Assembly: GCF_000327385.1 (NCBI RefSeq) | Contig: NW_008710284.1 | Coordinates: 802,259-866,258, forward strand | Origin: Lottia gigantea | Lineage: Eukaryota; Mollusca; Gastropoda; Lottiidae | Length of the DNA: 64,000 nucleotides | Direction of reading: 5' to 3' | In this document: piece after piece, positions 49,401 to 59,607 of the stretch | How the letters are laid out: each line of letters starts with the position of its first letter | Numbering within the stretch: the first letter of the stretch is position 1 | Translations under genes and position numbers: made by a program | Notes under the pieces: model-generated | Databases searched by the model: none | Told to the model about the DNA's origin: nothing | Seen by the model: the letters and a program-made list of their open reading frames with translations, nothing else

Positions 49401-52400
49401 AAAAGACGGAAAAATTCAAATTATTTTTAGATTTTCGTGTTTCATAAACATAGCAACTGTTTTATTCCCATTTTAAAATTGTTTGCTGTTTTCTGAATTT
49501 ATGATATGTTTATTAAAGACCTAAACCCATGTTTTATAATATATACTGAATGTGTAGGCCTATTAGTTGAGAAAACAACTGTATCTGAACTGCTCAAAAA
49601 CATTATAGATTGCTTGGAAATAAAATGGGCTAAAGAAGACGGTAAAATTGTTTGGAAATACGTTAAGTTATTTTAGTAATCATCATCATCATCATCATCA
49701 TCAATCATCATCATCATCATCATCATCATTCCTCCTTTTCCTCCTCTTTCTTTTTTATGGCAGCCCTACTTTTATCATCATCATTTTTTTGAAGCTCTCA
49801 TCTTGGATGGTACATATCACCATCAAAATGAGATAAATATTTTTAAAGCCAATCCTAATTTTAACTCAAACTATTTGACTTCATGATCTGGTCATTTTTT
49901 AAAGCCAACCCTACTTTTAAAACTGACCTCCTTTAATTTATGATATTGATAAGTGTTGGTATTTTATGATCAGGACTGATAAGAGAGTTTTTTATTTCAT
50001 ATGGGAATGATTGGATGGTCATCTCTTGATATTGTTATCTTTAAGTATTTAACTGTATGATTGTCCACGTTGTTATCAGTTATTCACAGTTTTTTGTTTT
50101 ATTTACGCCTTGTTTTTTGTGAGTATTGTTTTGTTCTGATGATTATGTTAGATTTGAGGATATTTGTCTTTAGTTTTTACTGGGATTGTAATGCTAAAAT
50201 AATTTACACAATTAAGAGTCATCAGTTATTCACAGTTTTTTTTTTTATTGAGCCTTTTGTTTTTTGTGAGTAAAAGTTAGTCAGTTTGTGGATATAGTTT
50301 TTGTGTTTATTCTTACGTAAGATTTTGCTGAGTTTTGCTCAAGTTGGGGATTTAATGATAAAATGAATTAACAAATAAGAGTTATTTCAATGTGGTTCGT
50401 TTTATTTTTACCATATAGTTGAATATAATTTCAAATTTACACACCAAAAACAAATACCTTATTTGGTATTGAGGTGGTATTTTCGTTGTTTGAATGACAT
50501 GAATATTTAAGCTGCTGTGTGGGTATGTGAGGATCTCTGATTGGTTTATTATATCCTGCCAAGTTCTAATCTAATATGTTTCCTTTTCATTTTATTTAAA
50601 AATAAATTTGTATCGTTTCAGGAGTGATGCTGTCTCCCCACGAGTGGCCGATGTCATTGATAGGGTGATGTCAGCAAGTAATGAAATAAAGACGGAGAGA
50701 CCACACCCATTTTACCCACAATCCTCAGTTCAATCATCGCCGTTACCAAAGGAACAAGACTTTAAAACGTTTCCTCATTTAAACTCTACGTTTAACGAGA
50801 ATTATAAGAATTCTTACTCTGACCAATCAAAAGAACAGGATTCAAATAACCACGACGACCAGGATCAGGCTCCACCTAGTCCGACTTATAGCGAATCAGA
50901 ATCTTACAGTCAGTCACCTGAATTTGATGACTCACCTCAAAAGTCGTTTCATTTTAACGACAAACAAGAGAGGGAAAGACATTACTCGCATGGTGAAAAG
51001 ACGCCAGAAAAATCCTACCCCTCGACAACAGAGACGTCTCCCAACAGACCATATAGTTACGGAATAAAAACAGAGAGTACAGACCACAGTCAATCATTTA
51101 ATTCTAATGATACACCAGAATCATCTCCCTTGAAAAGATACCATAGTCAAGATCGTCAGGAGACTTCATCACCAGAAACACCCTACAGTGCAGAGAAATC
51201 AAGATATGGTGGAAAGAGTCAGTTCCATTTTGGACTACCAGGGGGTTTTCCCCGAGATCCGTTGATGCACTTGAAGGAATCAATACCATCTAGCTTCCCT
51301 CTCCCCCCTATTCCACAATTGAACATATCACCAGGGTCAGCACCACCAGGAACCTTCCCTAATGGTGAGAATCCAGGAGCATTCAAGTATTTCTGTCATC
51401 TGTGTAGCTATGCAGGTAGGAACTATTTTAATCTACTTATATTGTATAATTTAGAATATAGTACGCACCCTTTTAAACCCATTTGTTGTCAGTTTCATTT
51501 TTGCCCTTGGACTTTGATTTTAAAAGGTTAGAACTTATGTGACTTCAACAGTGCATGCTAAAAATTTCTTGTCACTTGAGCACGCATTAAAAATGAAGTT
51601 GTTCTAGATCAATGCCTACAGGTTAGGCCAAGGATCACCTGGTAGAAAGGATCTTCATGAACCACAGTTGTAATCCTTGTATATATTATTGTTTATTTTT
51701 TAAACTCTGTTAAAATTTTCAGGTGATGCCAAGGATGAGTTTGATCAGCATATGAGCATCCATTTTGAATACAGCTGTCCACATTGTGATTATACATCGC
51801 GAACCGAAGGCAGATTGAAACGACATATTAAAGATTTTCATACAGACGACAATGATCCGAATGGAAAGAGTCAGAGAACGATGCCTGGTCGTCCAAAAGT
51901 TTATCGCTGTAAACAATGTGACTATGTAGCTACAGTAAAGGTAGGTTTTATTAACCTTTAACCCCTGATATATGCATATTACATGAAATCATGGTTGTTG
52001 GCTTGTATTGGCTAAATCCCTAAGATTTGGTGATGTGTTCGTATACCGTTTATTTATGCAGATAACTAACTGACTTTGTTTTTGTTGAGTTAACTTTTCT
52101 TTTGAATAGATATTCCAAATTATTTTGATTTCACCATTCTCATTTTTTGTCTCTGATCCATACTTTTTTGTCTGCCTGAAGTTAAATTCGAAAACATTGT
52201 TGTTATTTCAGACTGATTTTTGGCAACATTCCCGAACACATATCAAAGAAGATAAGATTCTTCAGTGTCCACGATGTCCGTTTGTTACAGAGTATAAACA
52301 TCATCTCGAATATCATCTTCGTAACCATTTCGGCTCGAAACCATTCAAATGTAACAAATGTAACTACTCGTGTGTAAATAAATCCATGTTGAACAGTCAC

Positions 52401-54242
52401 ATGAAATCACACACCAATGTATATCAGTATAGATGTGCCGATTGTACCTACGCTACTAAATACTGCCACAGTTTGAAGCTCCACCTACGCAAATACAACC
52501 ATAAACCAGCTACAGTACTCAACACCGACGGTAGCCTCCCACAAGGCTTAGACGCAGATCTCTCTGGCTTGTCTCTCCTAGCTAAACGAGGACCTCCTCG
52601 TGGCCCCAGAGGATCCAAAAGAGAAGAAGCAGAATATATGAACAACATGTTTCCTTTCCACAGACCAGGAATGCTTGGTATGCCAGGACTTCCCAGCTTG
52701 CCTCCAGGAATAAACAGCGCTATGATGTCTCCTTATTGGCCGATCATGTCTGGCTGGAACCCACATCTAGCTATGGGTCCTAATGGGTTACCACCAATGG
52801 GAGGAATTCAGAACAGAATGATGGAAGGTGGACCAGCGAAATGTAATTTATGTGGTTTCATTGCTGACAACCCTGATAAATTAAATGCTCATTTGATGAA
52901 GGTGCATTCCTCGGAAAACCAAGACCTCTTCAACGCTTACGGAATATCGTCAGACTCTGTCAATGAGGAAGCTTTGAAATCAAATGGAGTCAGAAAGAGG
53001 GAGGAGTCAACAGAGAGACCATCAAGTCATAACGATATGCTGCATGTTCGTACTGACGCCAACGGTGATCACTGTAAGGCCAGTCCTCACTCCTGGCCAG
53101 CTGATACCCCAAACCACTCCTCCTCAGCTAACAACATCAGCTGTCGAAGCCTCCCAGAGCTATACACCAATGGTTCAAGAAGAAATTCAGATGGTAAAGA
53201 AGATGCTGATGGAGATAGAGACATCTTGAGAGAGATGACTCTAAAATTTGGACAAGCGAATGGTATGTCATCTCACGGAATGGACAAAGAAGGAGCACTC
53301 GATCTTTCGAAACCGAGACCTGAATCACCTCACAGTTTATATCTTCCTCATAAACGACCATATCAAGAAAATGAAATGTCTTCCAGTGCCGAGAACTCCG
53401 TGAACGGTGAAGCATCTACACCAAATCCACGCAAACGATCTCGAAAGGGTAAAGCTTACAAACTAGACACTCTTTGTCTTAAACTCCAGGATGAGAAATC
53501 TTCGTACGAGAGCGAAAGTGAAAGTGAGGAATCCAATGGAGATGGTCCTTCGGAACTGGCTTCCGATTCACGTGGCAACCAACACGTCAATCCAACTGGT
53601 GACGGTGGAGATTCAGATGGATCCAATCATTTACAGATCAACGAGGAAGACTACGACCGCCATAATGGAACCTCGGACACAACCAATGGAGGAAACTTCA
53701 AATCAATGACGGAATTTGAAAAAATTCAAGCAAATTTGAAATTTTTGAATGGGCAGAAAGATGAAAATTTGAAAAACGGAGAAAATGAGAATCATAATGA
53801 TGAAGAAAAAGAAGATTCGCCTCTGGACCTTTTAAACGCTGTGTACGAAAATCGAAAGAAGCCTCTGAGCACAGCTCAAAGACGTGGAGCTGAAGTGGCA
53901 TGGAAAATCCTGAATGATCCAGCGTCAGGTGAAAAACCATTGATTAACGGAGAATCCCTGGCTCTAGATATACCAGCCAGTCCCACGATGTCAAGGAAAG
54001 ATTCGACGACGACTCTGAGCCCCTCACCGACAGTAAAAAGACACATGAAGGAGTTCCCGTTTCACCGTGCCGATAGCTATGAGTGTAAATTTTGTGATAT
54101 TGCCTTCCGTGATTGTGTCATGTACACCATGCACATGGGTTACCATGGTTACCAGAATCCCTACAAATGTAACATGTGTGGTAACATCAGCTGCGATAAG
54201 GTTGAGTTCTTCTTGCACATTGCTCGTGCTGCTCATAATTGA
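40442..54242 (+). CDS. hb: hunchback zinc-finger transcription factor (four coding exons)
   Basis: Coding exons are 40442-40488, 50622-51415, 51723-51940 and 52212-54242, giving 1029 residues. Hunchback is a nuclear C2H2 transcription factor, mostly a repressor, that acts in axial and temporal patterning. Fingers: C274/C277/H290/H294, C299/C302/H315/H320, then the conserved block of four beginning at C343, C372, C400 and C428, an isolated finger at C564/C567/H580/H585, and the C-terminal pair at C978 and C1006. [18 protein letters not shown] and [14 protein letters not shown] are near-identical to Drosophila Hb. Between the fingers come other hb boxes in the family order: SPYWP, ALDLS (715-719, a CtBP-type motif), [13 protein letters not shown] (763-775) and an acidic Asn/Ser-rich stretch. 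The last residues end HIARAAHN, where fly Hb ends HMARNAHS. All donors read AG|GTAGG, all acceptors end TTTCAG, and the phases agree. Nothing looks broken. Confidence 0.96.
41095..41462. repeat. 32-bp minisatellite in hb intron 1
   Basis: About eleven copies of a unit around ACTCAAGTAAAGTTTTGTTT, the first three at exactly 32 bp (ACTCAA at 41106, 41138 and 41170). Later copies are 28-34 bp and diverged. Non-coding. Confidence 0.88.
42195..42645. repeat. degenerate repeat, CT-rich
   Basis: TCTACATGAGAAGACTT and relatives occur near 42207, 42383 and 42611, each followed or preceded by CTAATTTTCCCT runs. It is a decayed repeat of 150-230 bp. A 70-codon minus-strand frame across it is not a gene. 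Confidence 0.65.
42646..44477. other. intronic stretch without further features
   Basis: No nested gene. Repeat words related to those at 17765 and 17811 (CTATATCTTAGTGTTTTAA, GACCTGGGCC) occur near 43084 and 42907. Confidence 0.5.
44478..44850. repeat. 53-bp minisatellite in hb intron 1
   Basis: AGTTTGAACTAATTTATAAG or a close variant begins at 44571, 44624, 44677 and 44730, exactly 53 bp apart. Diverged copies flank it near 44480 and 44812. The unit continues GAATATTTAAGGCAGACTC. Confidence 0.9.
45035..45200. repeat. tandem duplication of about 101 bp
   Basis: TGTCCTGATGAGGATTGTGT followed by ATCTGAAACATGTGTCAG, then GTGTAAGATAAGCTCTAGTC, occurs twice with almost no change. The arrangement (GATGAGG...GAAACATGTG) recalls the R1 family but is not the same sequence. 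Confidence 0.85.
45201..49677. other. intronic stretch without a nested gene
   Basis: No recognisable coding or RNA gene. The short CpG-bearing segment at about 47310-47395 is the only compositional outlier seen. Confidence 0.45.
49678..49732. repeat. ATC trinucleotide microsatellite
   Basis: Two runs of ATC/TCA repeats are interrupted once by an extra A. They lie about 0.9 kb before hb exon 2. The His/Ser-rich frame through them is an artefact of the repeat. Confidence 0.9.
50072..50278. repeat. short direct duplication in hb intron 1
   Basis: ATCAGTTATTCACAGTTTTT occurs near 50075 and 50221, followed in both by a T-rich run and CTTGTTTTTTGTGAGTA or CTTTTGTTTTTTGTGAGTA. Confidence 0.75.
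50622..51415 (+). CDS. hb: hb coding exon 2
   Basis: Codes for residues 16-281. Most of it is disordered: rich in Ser, Pro, Glu, Asp, Gln and Lys, followed by a Pro-rich stretch ([18 protein letters not shown]). The last codons begin finger 1 with FCHLCSYAG, and the donor GCAG|GTAGG cuts the finger after its second cysteine. An extended frame past the donor is intron read-through. Short open frames on the other strand are shadows. Confidence 0.95.
51723..51940 (+). CDS. hb: hb coding exon 3
   Basis: Completes finger 1 (H290, H294), carries finger 2 (CPHCDY, ending KDFH) and begins finger 3 with [13 protein letters not shown] before the donor AAAG|GTAGGT. The acceptor TTTTCAG gives G|GT for Gly281. 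Fingers 1 and 2 correspond to the N-terminal pair found in lophotrochozoan and nematode hunchback proteins; Drosophila has only the block of four and the C-terminal pair. Confidence 0.95.
52212..54242 (+). CDS. hb: hb coding exon 4 (terminal)
   Basis: Starts at phase 0 after TTATTTCAG with [10 protein letters not shown], which finishes finger 3. Then follow fingers 4-6, a Met/Pro/Gly-rich linker, the isolated finger ([10 protein letters not shown]...HLMKVH), ALDLS, the basic box, a Glu/Asn-rich acidic region, PLDLL (890-894), a Ser/Thr-rich stretch and the C-terminal finger pair that mediates Hb/Ikaros-type dimerisation in known family members. It stops at TGA 54240-54242. The 29 codons ahead of the acceptor are intronic. 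Confidence 0.97.
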   Translation, partial: TDFWQHSRTHIKEDKILQCPRCPFVTEYKHHLEYHLRNHFGSKPFKCNKCNYSCVNKSMLNSHMKSHTNVYQYRCADCTYATKYCHSLKLHLRKYNHKPATVLNTDGSLPQGLDADLSGLSLLAKRGPPRGPRGSKREEAEYMNNMFPFHRPGMLGMPGLPSLPPGINSAMMSPYWPIMSGWNPHLAMGPNGLPPMGGIQNRMMEGGPAKCNLCGFIADNPDKLNAHLMKVHSSENQDLFNAYGISSDSVNEEALKSNGVRKREESTERPSSHNDMLHVRTDANGDHCKASPHSWPADTPNHSSSANNISCRSLPELYTNGSRRNSDGKEDADGDRDILREMTLKFGQANGMSSHGMDKEGALDLSKPRPESPHSLYLPHKRPYQENEMSSSAENSVNGEASTPNPRKRSRKGKAYKLDTLCLKLQDEKSSYESESESEESNGDGPSELASDSRGNQHVNPTGDGGDSDGSNHLQINEEDYDRHNGTSDTTNGGNFKSMTEFEKIQANLKFLNGQKDENLKNGENENHNDEEKEDSPLDLLNAVYENRKKPLSTAQRRGAEVAWKILNDPASGEKPLINGESLALDIPASPTMSRKDSTTTLSPSPTVKRHMKEFPFHRADSYECKFCDIAFRDCVMYTMHMGYHGYQNPYKCNMCGNISCDKVEFFLHIARAAHN

Positions 54243-55859
54243 GTTGTCAATCAAATTTCAACAACCAATCAGATTCTTTAAAATAAATCGACATTCACCC
54301 CTCATAGTTTGACGATTTTAGTTTAATTTTCGTTGTTTTTATGATCAAGAATAGCATTAAGGGCCATACGGACGTTAAATTAAAATCAAAATAAAAGCCC
54401 TGAAAACCCAAGTGGAGACTGCCATAATGATTATTATGGAGACATAACAATGTGCCAATATGTATCAGTGTTAAGTGTTATAATATGAAAGCAGTAGATG
54501 CTTAATTAGAATGGCTTGATCGGTGCTTTAGAGGATGCTCATAGATTGAAACGAGACCTATTTGAATATCGTTACATTATCGTAAGATATAATATTATGA
54601 AGACAGAGACTTCATGCGACTTTTAACCTATGACCTTTGAACTAAGAAACCATTAACAAGACATAGCGTCAACCTTTGAACTAGAGAACCACGAAAAAGA
54701 CAAAGATAACCTTTGAACTTTGAAAAGACCTGTGACCTGTGAACTTTCAGAGATGCACTTGGGAGACACTGAGTTCACAAGCAATGTTTGGCTGTTTAAA
54801 AAGGTCTAGGTTTGAGATGAACTATGGTTTCTTCCTACAGAATAAAACCATCAGAAGAAGATGTACTATACAAGTTAATTCGTTGTTAGATATTTATTAT
54901 GTATTTTGTTGTAATTAAAGATTATTTGTTAACGAACTAATGATGATAATTAGTGAGTAATTAAGGATGTTTGTTAATGAGATAACTAATTGATGAATGG
55001 ATTGCATGAACTAATTAGAAATTTGTCCCTTTGTCTTCGGGATAGCTTTAAGAATTGTTAATTTGATTGAAAAGAATAAGTTGTATAGATATAGCTTTAA
55101 GGTGGACAGGAAATCTTTAGTTTATACTTTGAATCTATTGTTGATTTGATTTCATGACCCAAAACCTATGTCTTGATTGAATTTGATTACAAAACCTATG
55201 TCTTGATAGCATTTGATTTAATGATACCAACCTTGATTGAATTTGATTCATTGATACCAACCTAAGTCTTGATTGCATTTGATTTATCAGTACAAACCTA
55301 TATATTTTGATTGATACTTGATTGCATTATTATTATTTCTATTTTTAGCCTATTTATATTTTATTTTCTACTTTTGTTTTCTACACCAAATATCCTTTAC
55401 TGCCAGTATTGTTTCATTTCCAATATACTCTTCATTTATTAACCATATATAGATATCAGAGATTGAATTCCAGTCCCTTTTCCATTTGTTTAAAAGCTCA
55501 AACCAGGGTTTTTCATTTTTATTTATGAAGTAACTAATCCAATTGAAATATGATTTGAAAAAACTTAGAGATATAGACACCCTTTCATAAAAACAGCTGA
55601 TAAAGTTGAATTTTAATATTTGAAAGTCTTAGCCCTCATTTGATTGTAGCAGAACTTGATGTCAGAATTTAAATCTAAACAGAGTTACAGGTGTTAAAGT
55701 TAAAGGGCTATATCTCTTTATTTCAAATTGAAACATTGATCCTTTTGTTTATTCAGTTTGATTAGATTAACGATAAAGGCAACGAAATTCCTTTAGGCCT
55801 TTAGACCTGTTTCATGCAGGTTAAACTCCAAACCAGGATAAAAAACTACTCAACATTCA
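54243..55859 (+). other. hb: hb 3' UTR and proximal 3' flank
   Basis: Possible poly(A) signals AATAAA stand at 54282, 54390 and 54841, and ATTAAA at 54914, so the transcript end cannot be fixed. The phrase ACCTTTGAACT is repeated near 54636, 54672 and 54709. A decayed repeat with TTGATTGAATTTGATT lies at 55140-55310. A 70-codon minus-strand frame (55368-55580), Trp- and Lys-rich, might be a worn LINE scrap but has no motif to prove it. Confidence 0.5.
55140..55315. repeat. degenerate repeat with TTGATTGAATTTGATT
   Basis: CCTATGTCTTGATTG, CCTATGTCTTGATAG and CCTAAGTCTTGATTG, each followed by AATTTGATT or CATTTGATT and then ACCAACCT or a relative, recur at 40-60 bp intervals. Confidence 0.75.
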
Positions 55860-55867
55860 CTACCTCA
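55860..55867 (+). promoter_or_regulatory. let-7 8-mer seed match
   Basis: CTACCTCA, the full 8-mer complement to the let-7 seed, sits 1.6 kb past the hb stop on the coding strand. C. elegans hbl-1, the hunchback homologue there, is a let-7 family target. Whether this base lies inside the hb transcript is unknown, and a single site can occur by chance. Confidence 0.35.
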
Positions 55868-56131
55868 ATTTTCTCAAAATATTTTCCAAATTTTTCTTTA
55901 TTTAGAAAGTGTTTCAGCTTTTGTGTTAGCTTTGACATGCTTGTGATTGTTTCTTGGACAAAATCAGGAGTTTTAAAATTGCTAACTTGAAGATTGATCC
56001 TCAAAACTTTAGGCTGCCAAGTCACTCCCATCAAAACTCACTTTTGCCTACTTATGGATTGTGTCTTTGGTGAGTTTGTCTCAGTCTTCATCTCCTGATT
56101 TTATCTAAGGCTATATATCACAGGTATCTCT

Positions 56132-56275
56132 CATCTTCACAATGTCAAGCTGTTATGTACATCATCTTATACCTTAACTACAATAGCCACCTTTCTTGTA
56201 TCATGGAATAAGAAAGGTGACTATTGTAGTCAAGGTATAAGACGCAGTTTGTTGTAGCTGGACATTGTGAAGATG
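56132..56275. mobile_element. 144-bp foldback element with perfect-like hairpin
   Basis: The outer arms CATCTTCACAATGTC and GACATTGTGAAGATG are exact reverse complements. The inner arms 56165-56197 and 56210-56242 pair over 33 bp with two mismatches around a 12-nt loop. The region between outer and inner arms is less well paired. There is no coding content. It is either a non-autonomous DNA (foldback) element or a transcribed hairpin such as a small-RNA precursor. Confidence 0.8.
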
Positions 56276-56470
56276 CAGATATTTTTTGCTCTTTATGAAA
56301 GAAATTCCATTTTACGTTGATCTCATTTTTCACTTTTCCAGTTGGTTGTCATCCCAACATACCACGGCCATGTTTCTCAAATGATTTCACCCCAAGATAA
56401 ACCTGGAGCTTTATTCTAGAGGACTTGTAAAAAGATACCAAAGTCACGTGATTCTGGAGGTGTACTGACA

Positions 56471-56590
56471 AACCTGGCCATGTATTCTCGAAACGATCTT
56501 AGCACTAGGATGTCCTAGAGTCTTAACTTCTAGCACTGTTTGTAGGATATTCTAGCGCTAAGATTGTTTTCGAGAATATGTGACCAGGTT
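56471..56590. mobile_element. MITE-A copy 1
   Basis: The left end AACCTGGCCATGTATTCTCG, continuing AAACGATCTTAGCACTAGGAT, is matched on the other strand by AACCTGGTCACATATTCTCG, then AAAACAATCTTAGCGCTAG. These are terminal inverted repeats of about 40 bp in a 120-bp element with no coding capacity. A clear target-site duplication was not identified. A related copy lies at 60350. Confidence 0.82.
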
Positions 56591-57924
56591 TTCATCAAAT
56601 CTTTTGAGTTAATGGCTCATTTATATTTTACTCAAACCACATTTTTATTTTTCAAAGTTCATTATTTATTTGTCATTGCTCTAGGTCTATGTTTGTTGCT
56701 ATTTAAGAATATTTTGCCATATTTTATCATCTATTCCAGTATATTTGGGAGATTGAATGATTTTTGTTTATGTTTTGTTGCTTTTAATGTCCTTGTTAAT
56801 CAAATAACATGTTGAAAAGGTACAATTTACACTTGTTTCATTAGAGAAGTGTCGTTCAGTTGTTATTTGAAATTAATACCAAGAATTGTTGATTGTTAGG
56901 CAGTTAGTAACCAAAAGCACAAAGTGAAATTTAAGTTGAAATCCCCTAGTTTGTTTTCTGCCATCTTAAAGATTTGATTTAATATATTATTTTTAATTTG
57001 ATCTCTTGAGATGAATAACTAAGCAAATTCCTTCCAGAAAAATGCCAAATATTCCAATCAGGTCTGAATTCATCAGAATTAGGTCTGCGTAAGATAGCCT
57101 TTATTTGACTGGATACGGAATGACTTGTATTAAAAGTTATTACAGTTAATACAACTTGAAATTGCGTAGTGATAGATTATAATTTTTGAATGGATAAAGA
57201 ACAGCTAGTATTAGATATAATACAGTTAACACCACTTGAATTTGCTTAGTGTTCATCATATTATAAGCTCAGGTGAAGCTCATAATGGGGTTTGTAAAAT
57301 AGAACATATTTAACCACGTGTACTCATGTATAATTTGTTTATCTGTTTATTTGTTGGTATGATTGAAGTCTGCCCATTCTGGTGGAATGAATAATTGCAC
57401 TTGTTTTTTTTTGCTATTGCAAATTGCATTAATTTGAATTGTACAAAGGTATTTAATCACTATAAGGACTTAATCTGTGTTCATATTCATTACCAAGTGT
57501 TATTGCTGGTAAAAAGGATGGAACTTACAGATTTTGTATGGAGTTTTAATTGAATGAGATGTTTAACATCCACCAAGTATTGATTGGCAATTATATCAAG
57601 TATTAGAACCATGAATTGTCAAGTTCTATCTGTTTAGATTTAGATTTTGGGTTTGGCAAGTTCTAAAAGTGATGTTTATAAATATTAGTTAATTTTGTAT
57701 AATTTTAGTGCTTATGTATTATAAGTTAAAAGAGAAATGTTGATGGAACATTTTGCTGAAATGGAGTTTATTCAGTTTGGACCAATATGGAACCATTTTT
57801 CAGCGAAAGAGTTCCATCAGAATTCCTCGTTAGTAGTTTTGTTTGCTCTAATCACTGTATTTAGAAGTAGGCTTAATTTATTCTTTCCATTTCACTTTAA
57901 ATGAGGCAAAATCAAAACTGGAGT
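56591..57924. other. gene-free stretch
   Basis: AT-rich with short meaningless frames. No RNA gene or exon. Confidence 0.5.
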
Positions 57925-58235
57925 GTTCATGTACAGTTAAATGTTCATTTCCAAATGTTCACATGATGATATGTTCATTCTTACTTTGTTCAAGGTAAAA
58001 TGTTCCTATATACTGTTCACATAATGATATGTTCATTGTCTCGGCTATGTTCATGCTCTGAAGGTAAAATGTTCACTATACACATAATGTTCAAATCATA
58101 AAATGTACAATGTTCATAACAAGTGTTCATATTTATTATTCTTTCGTTTAAAATGTTCATTAGCAATGATCAAATGTTCAATTCCAAATGTTCACATTCA
58201 ACTCATACAGTGGTCATAATTTGTGTTCATTAAGG
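57925..58235. repeat. ATGTTCA-rich cluster
   Basis: About sixteen TGTTCA words, mostly ATGTTCAT or ATGTTCAC, occur in 310 bp all in the same orientation at uneven spacing (roughly 10-30 bp). No longer unit is conserved. It may be a decayed minisatellite or a cluster of binding sites. Confidence 0.75.
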
Positions 58236-58654
58236 CAAGTATCATGCTTAGATTTACAGTTTAAAAATTAAATTTCTATCGTTTTAATTTGTTGTGTTCA
58301 CACTAGTAATATTTGGACAATAATTTGAAACCGGTTTAATTAACTCGTTAACAAATCATTCCAGTTAAAACTTTGATCAGGTTTTTATTTTGTATCTTAC
58401 CTGCTGACTGAATTATTTTTGCTGATTCAAAACATTTATATTGGGCACGGCATTAGGTGTCTTGATAGACATTATCTCAATTTATTACGTTTTTTACGCA
58501 TTTTATCAAACTCTCATGAAGCGATCAATTTCTTGTGCAATATTACCACAAATCAGTCGATATTTTCATTCCAAATTCATCCAGTATTAGAAACATCACG
58601 TTAGAGCACTCCATAGCTTACTGAAAGGATTGTAATGAGTTTTTCTTAACTCTT
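58236..58654. other. gene-free stretch
   Basis: Nothing recognisable. Confidence 0.5.
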
Positions 58655-58740
58655 TATGTGTATCAGAGACACTGTGACCATTTAAATTTTGAGTCAGACG
58701 TCTATGGGTCTTGCAATTCAACTTAAACTAAGCATTTTAT
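58655..58740 (+). repeat. R2 dispersed repeat
   Basis: GTGTATCAGAGACACTGTGACC, then CAGACGTCTATGGGTCTTGC and AATTCAACTTAAACTAA, correspond in order to the copy at 35486. Confidence 0.6.
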
Positions 58741-59607
58741 AACCCCAAAAGCTGCTAATGATATCCAAGAGCCTTTATGAAAGTGACATCATTAAATGCT
58801 TTGTTTTAGTAGAATTGCAAGAACCATGAAAGTTTAGAAAACCTTTTCACAATGCCTAAAGATGTGTATGTCTCACTCTGTAATTTACATAGCTCCATAG
58901 TTGAAACATATCAGATGTAGGTGCTATTAGGTGTCCCCAAAAGTCATTCTAAATACTTGGAAAAATTTGATATTGTTTGATCTTTCCTTTTTTACGGAAT
59001 TACCATTTATCCAAATTCTTAATTTAGACATAGGATTAGTGGCATCAATTTGGTATCACAGATACTTTCGATGATTTGTGTTAGCTTCACCCAGCCAATG
59101 CTTTCGATGTCTAGCATCATCAGCAAACACTTTTATCAAAGCTTTGACACTTTTGTATGAATGAACATCATAACTTTTGAAAACACCAATACCAGAAATT
59201 CAGGGACTGTTTCACACCCTGATTGGTCGATCACTGAATTTGATTTTAAATCTACCCAATCAGAAAAGAGTCAAGCTTTAATCCTTATAATCAGTATTTA
59301 TCATTCCAACTAGAGTAGGTCAAAGGTATGAATGCACATCCAGAACAGAAAGGGGGCTAGTATTCCACATTCAGATCTAATTTAAAACATTAATACGAAC
59401 AGTCTACTTAATTTGTAGGTAGTTTAACTAGTGATCAACACACTGTAAGATTAGAATGCATTGGTTTTAGTACTATAAATTATACCTACAAAATAAAATA
59501 GACTGCTCCTATTAATGTTTGATTCAGACCTAGATGTGCCTTAATATATTTGCTTAATTCTATACAAATATAAATATATTTGCTTGGTTATAGTAGTACA
59601 TGTTTTT
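58741..59607. other. gene-free stretch
   Basis: Nothing recognisable beyond AT-rich DNA. Confidence 0.5.

Larger units (their letters stand above)
40489..50621 (+). other. hb: hb intron 1 (10.1 kb)
   Basis: GTAGGT donor and TATCGTTTCAG acceptor. No nested gene was recognised. It contains several AT-rich tandem arrays (41095, 42195, 44478, 45030), an ATC microsatellite at 49678 and a CpG-bearing segment near 47310-47395 (CACGCAGGGTGCG, then ATTATGGCGGGTTC). Being long, AT-rich and first, it is a likely home for enhancers. Confidence 0.8.

Noticed and set aside
49678-49732. His/Ser-rich peptide
   Set aside because: A product of the ATC microsatellite in an intron.
55368-55580. Fragment of a LINE reverse transcriptase region
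   Set aside because: The Trp/Lys-rich pattern is suggestive, but no catalytic motif or flanking homology is visible, so it cannot be supported.
54243-56200. Nanos response elements / Pumilio sites in the hb 3' region, as in the fly
   Set aside because: I found no GTTGT plus ATTGTA pair and no full TGTANATA; only a TGTACATC near 56157, which is too weak.
59200-59206. miR-125/lin-4 type site TCAGGGA
   Set aside because: A 7-mer about 5 kb beyond the hb stop, past several poly(A) signals and elements; expected by chance.
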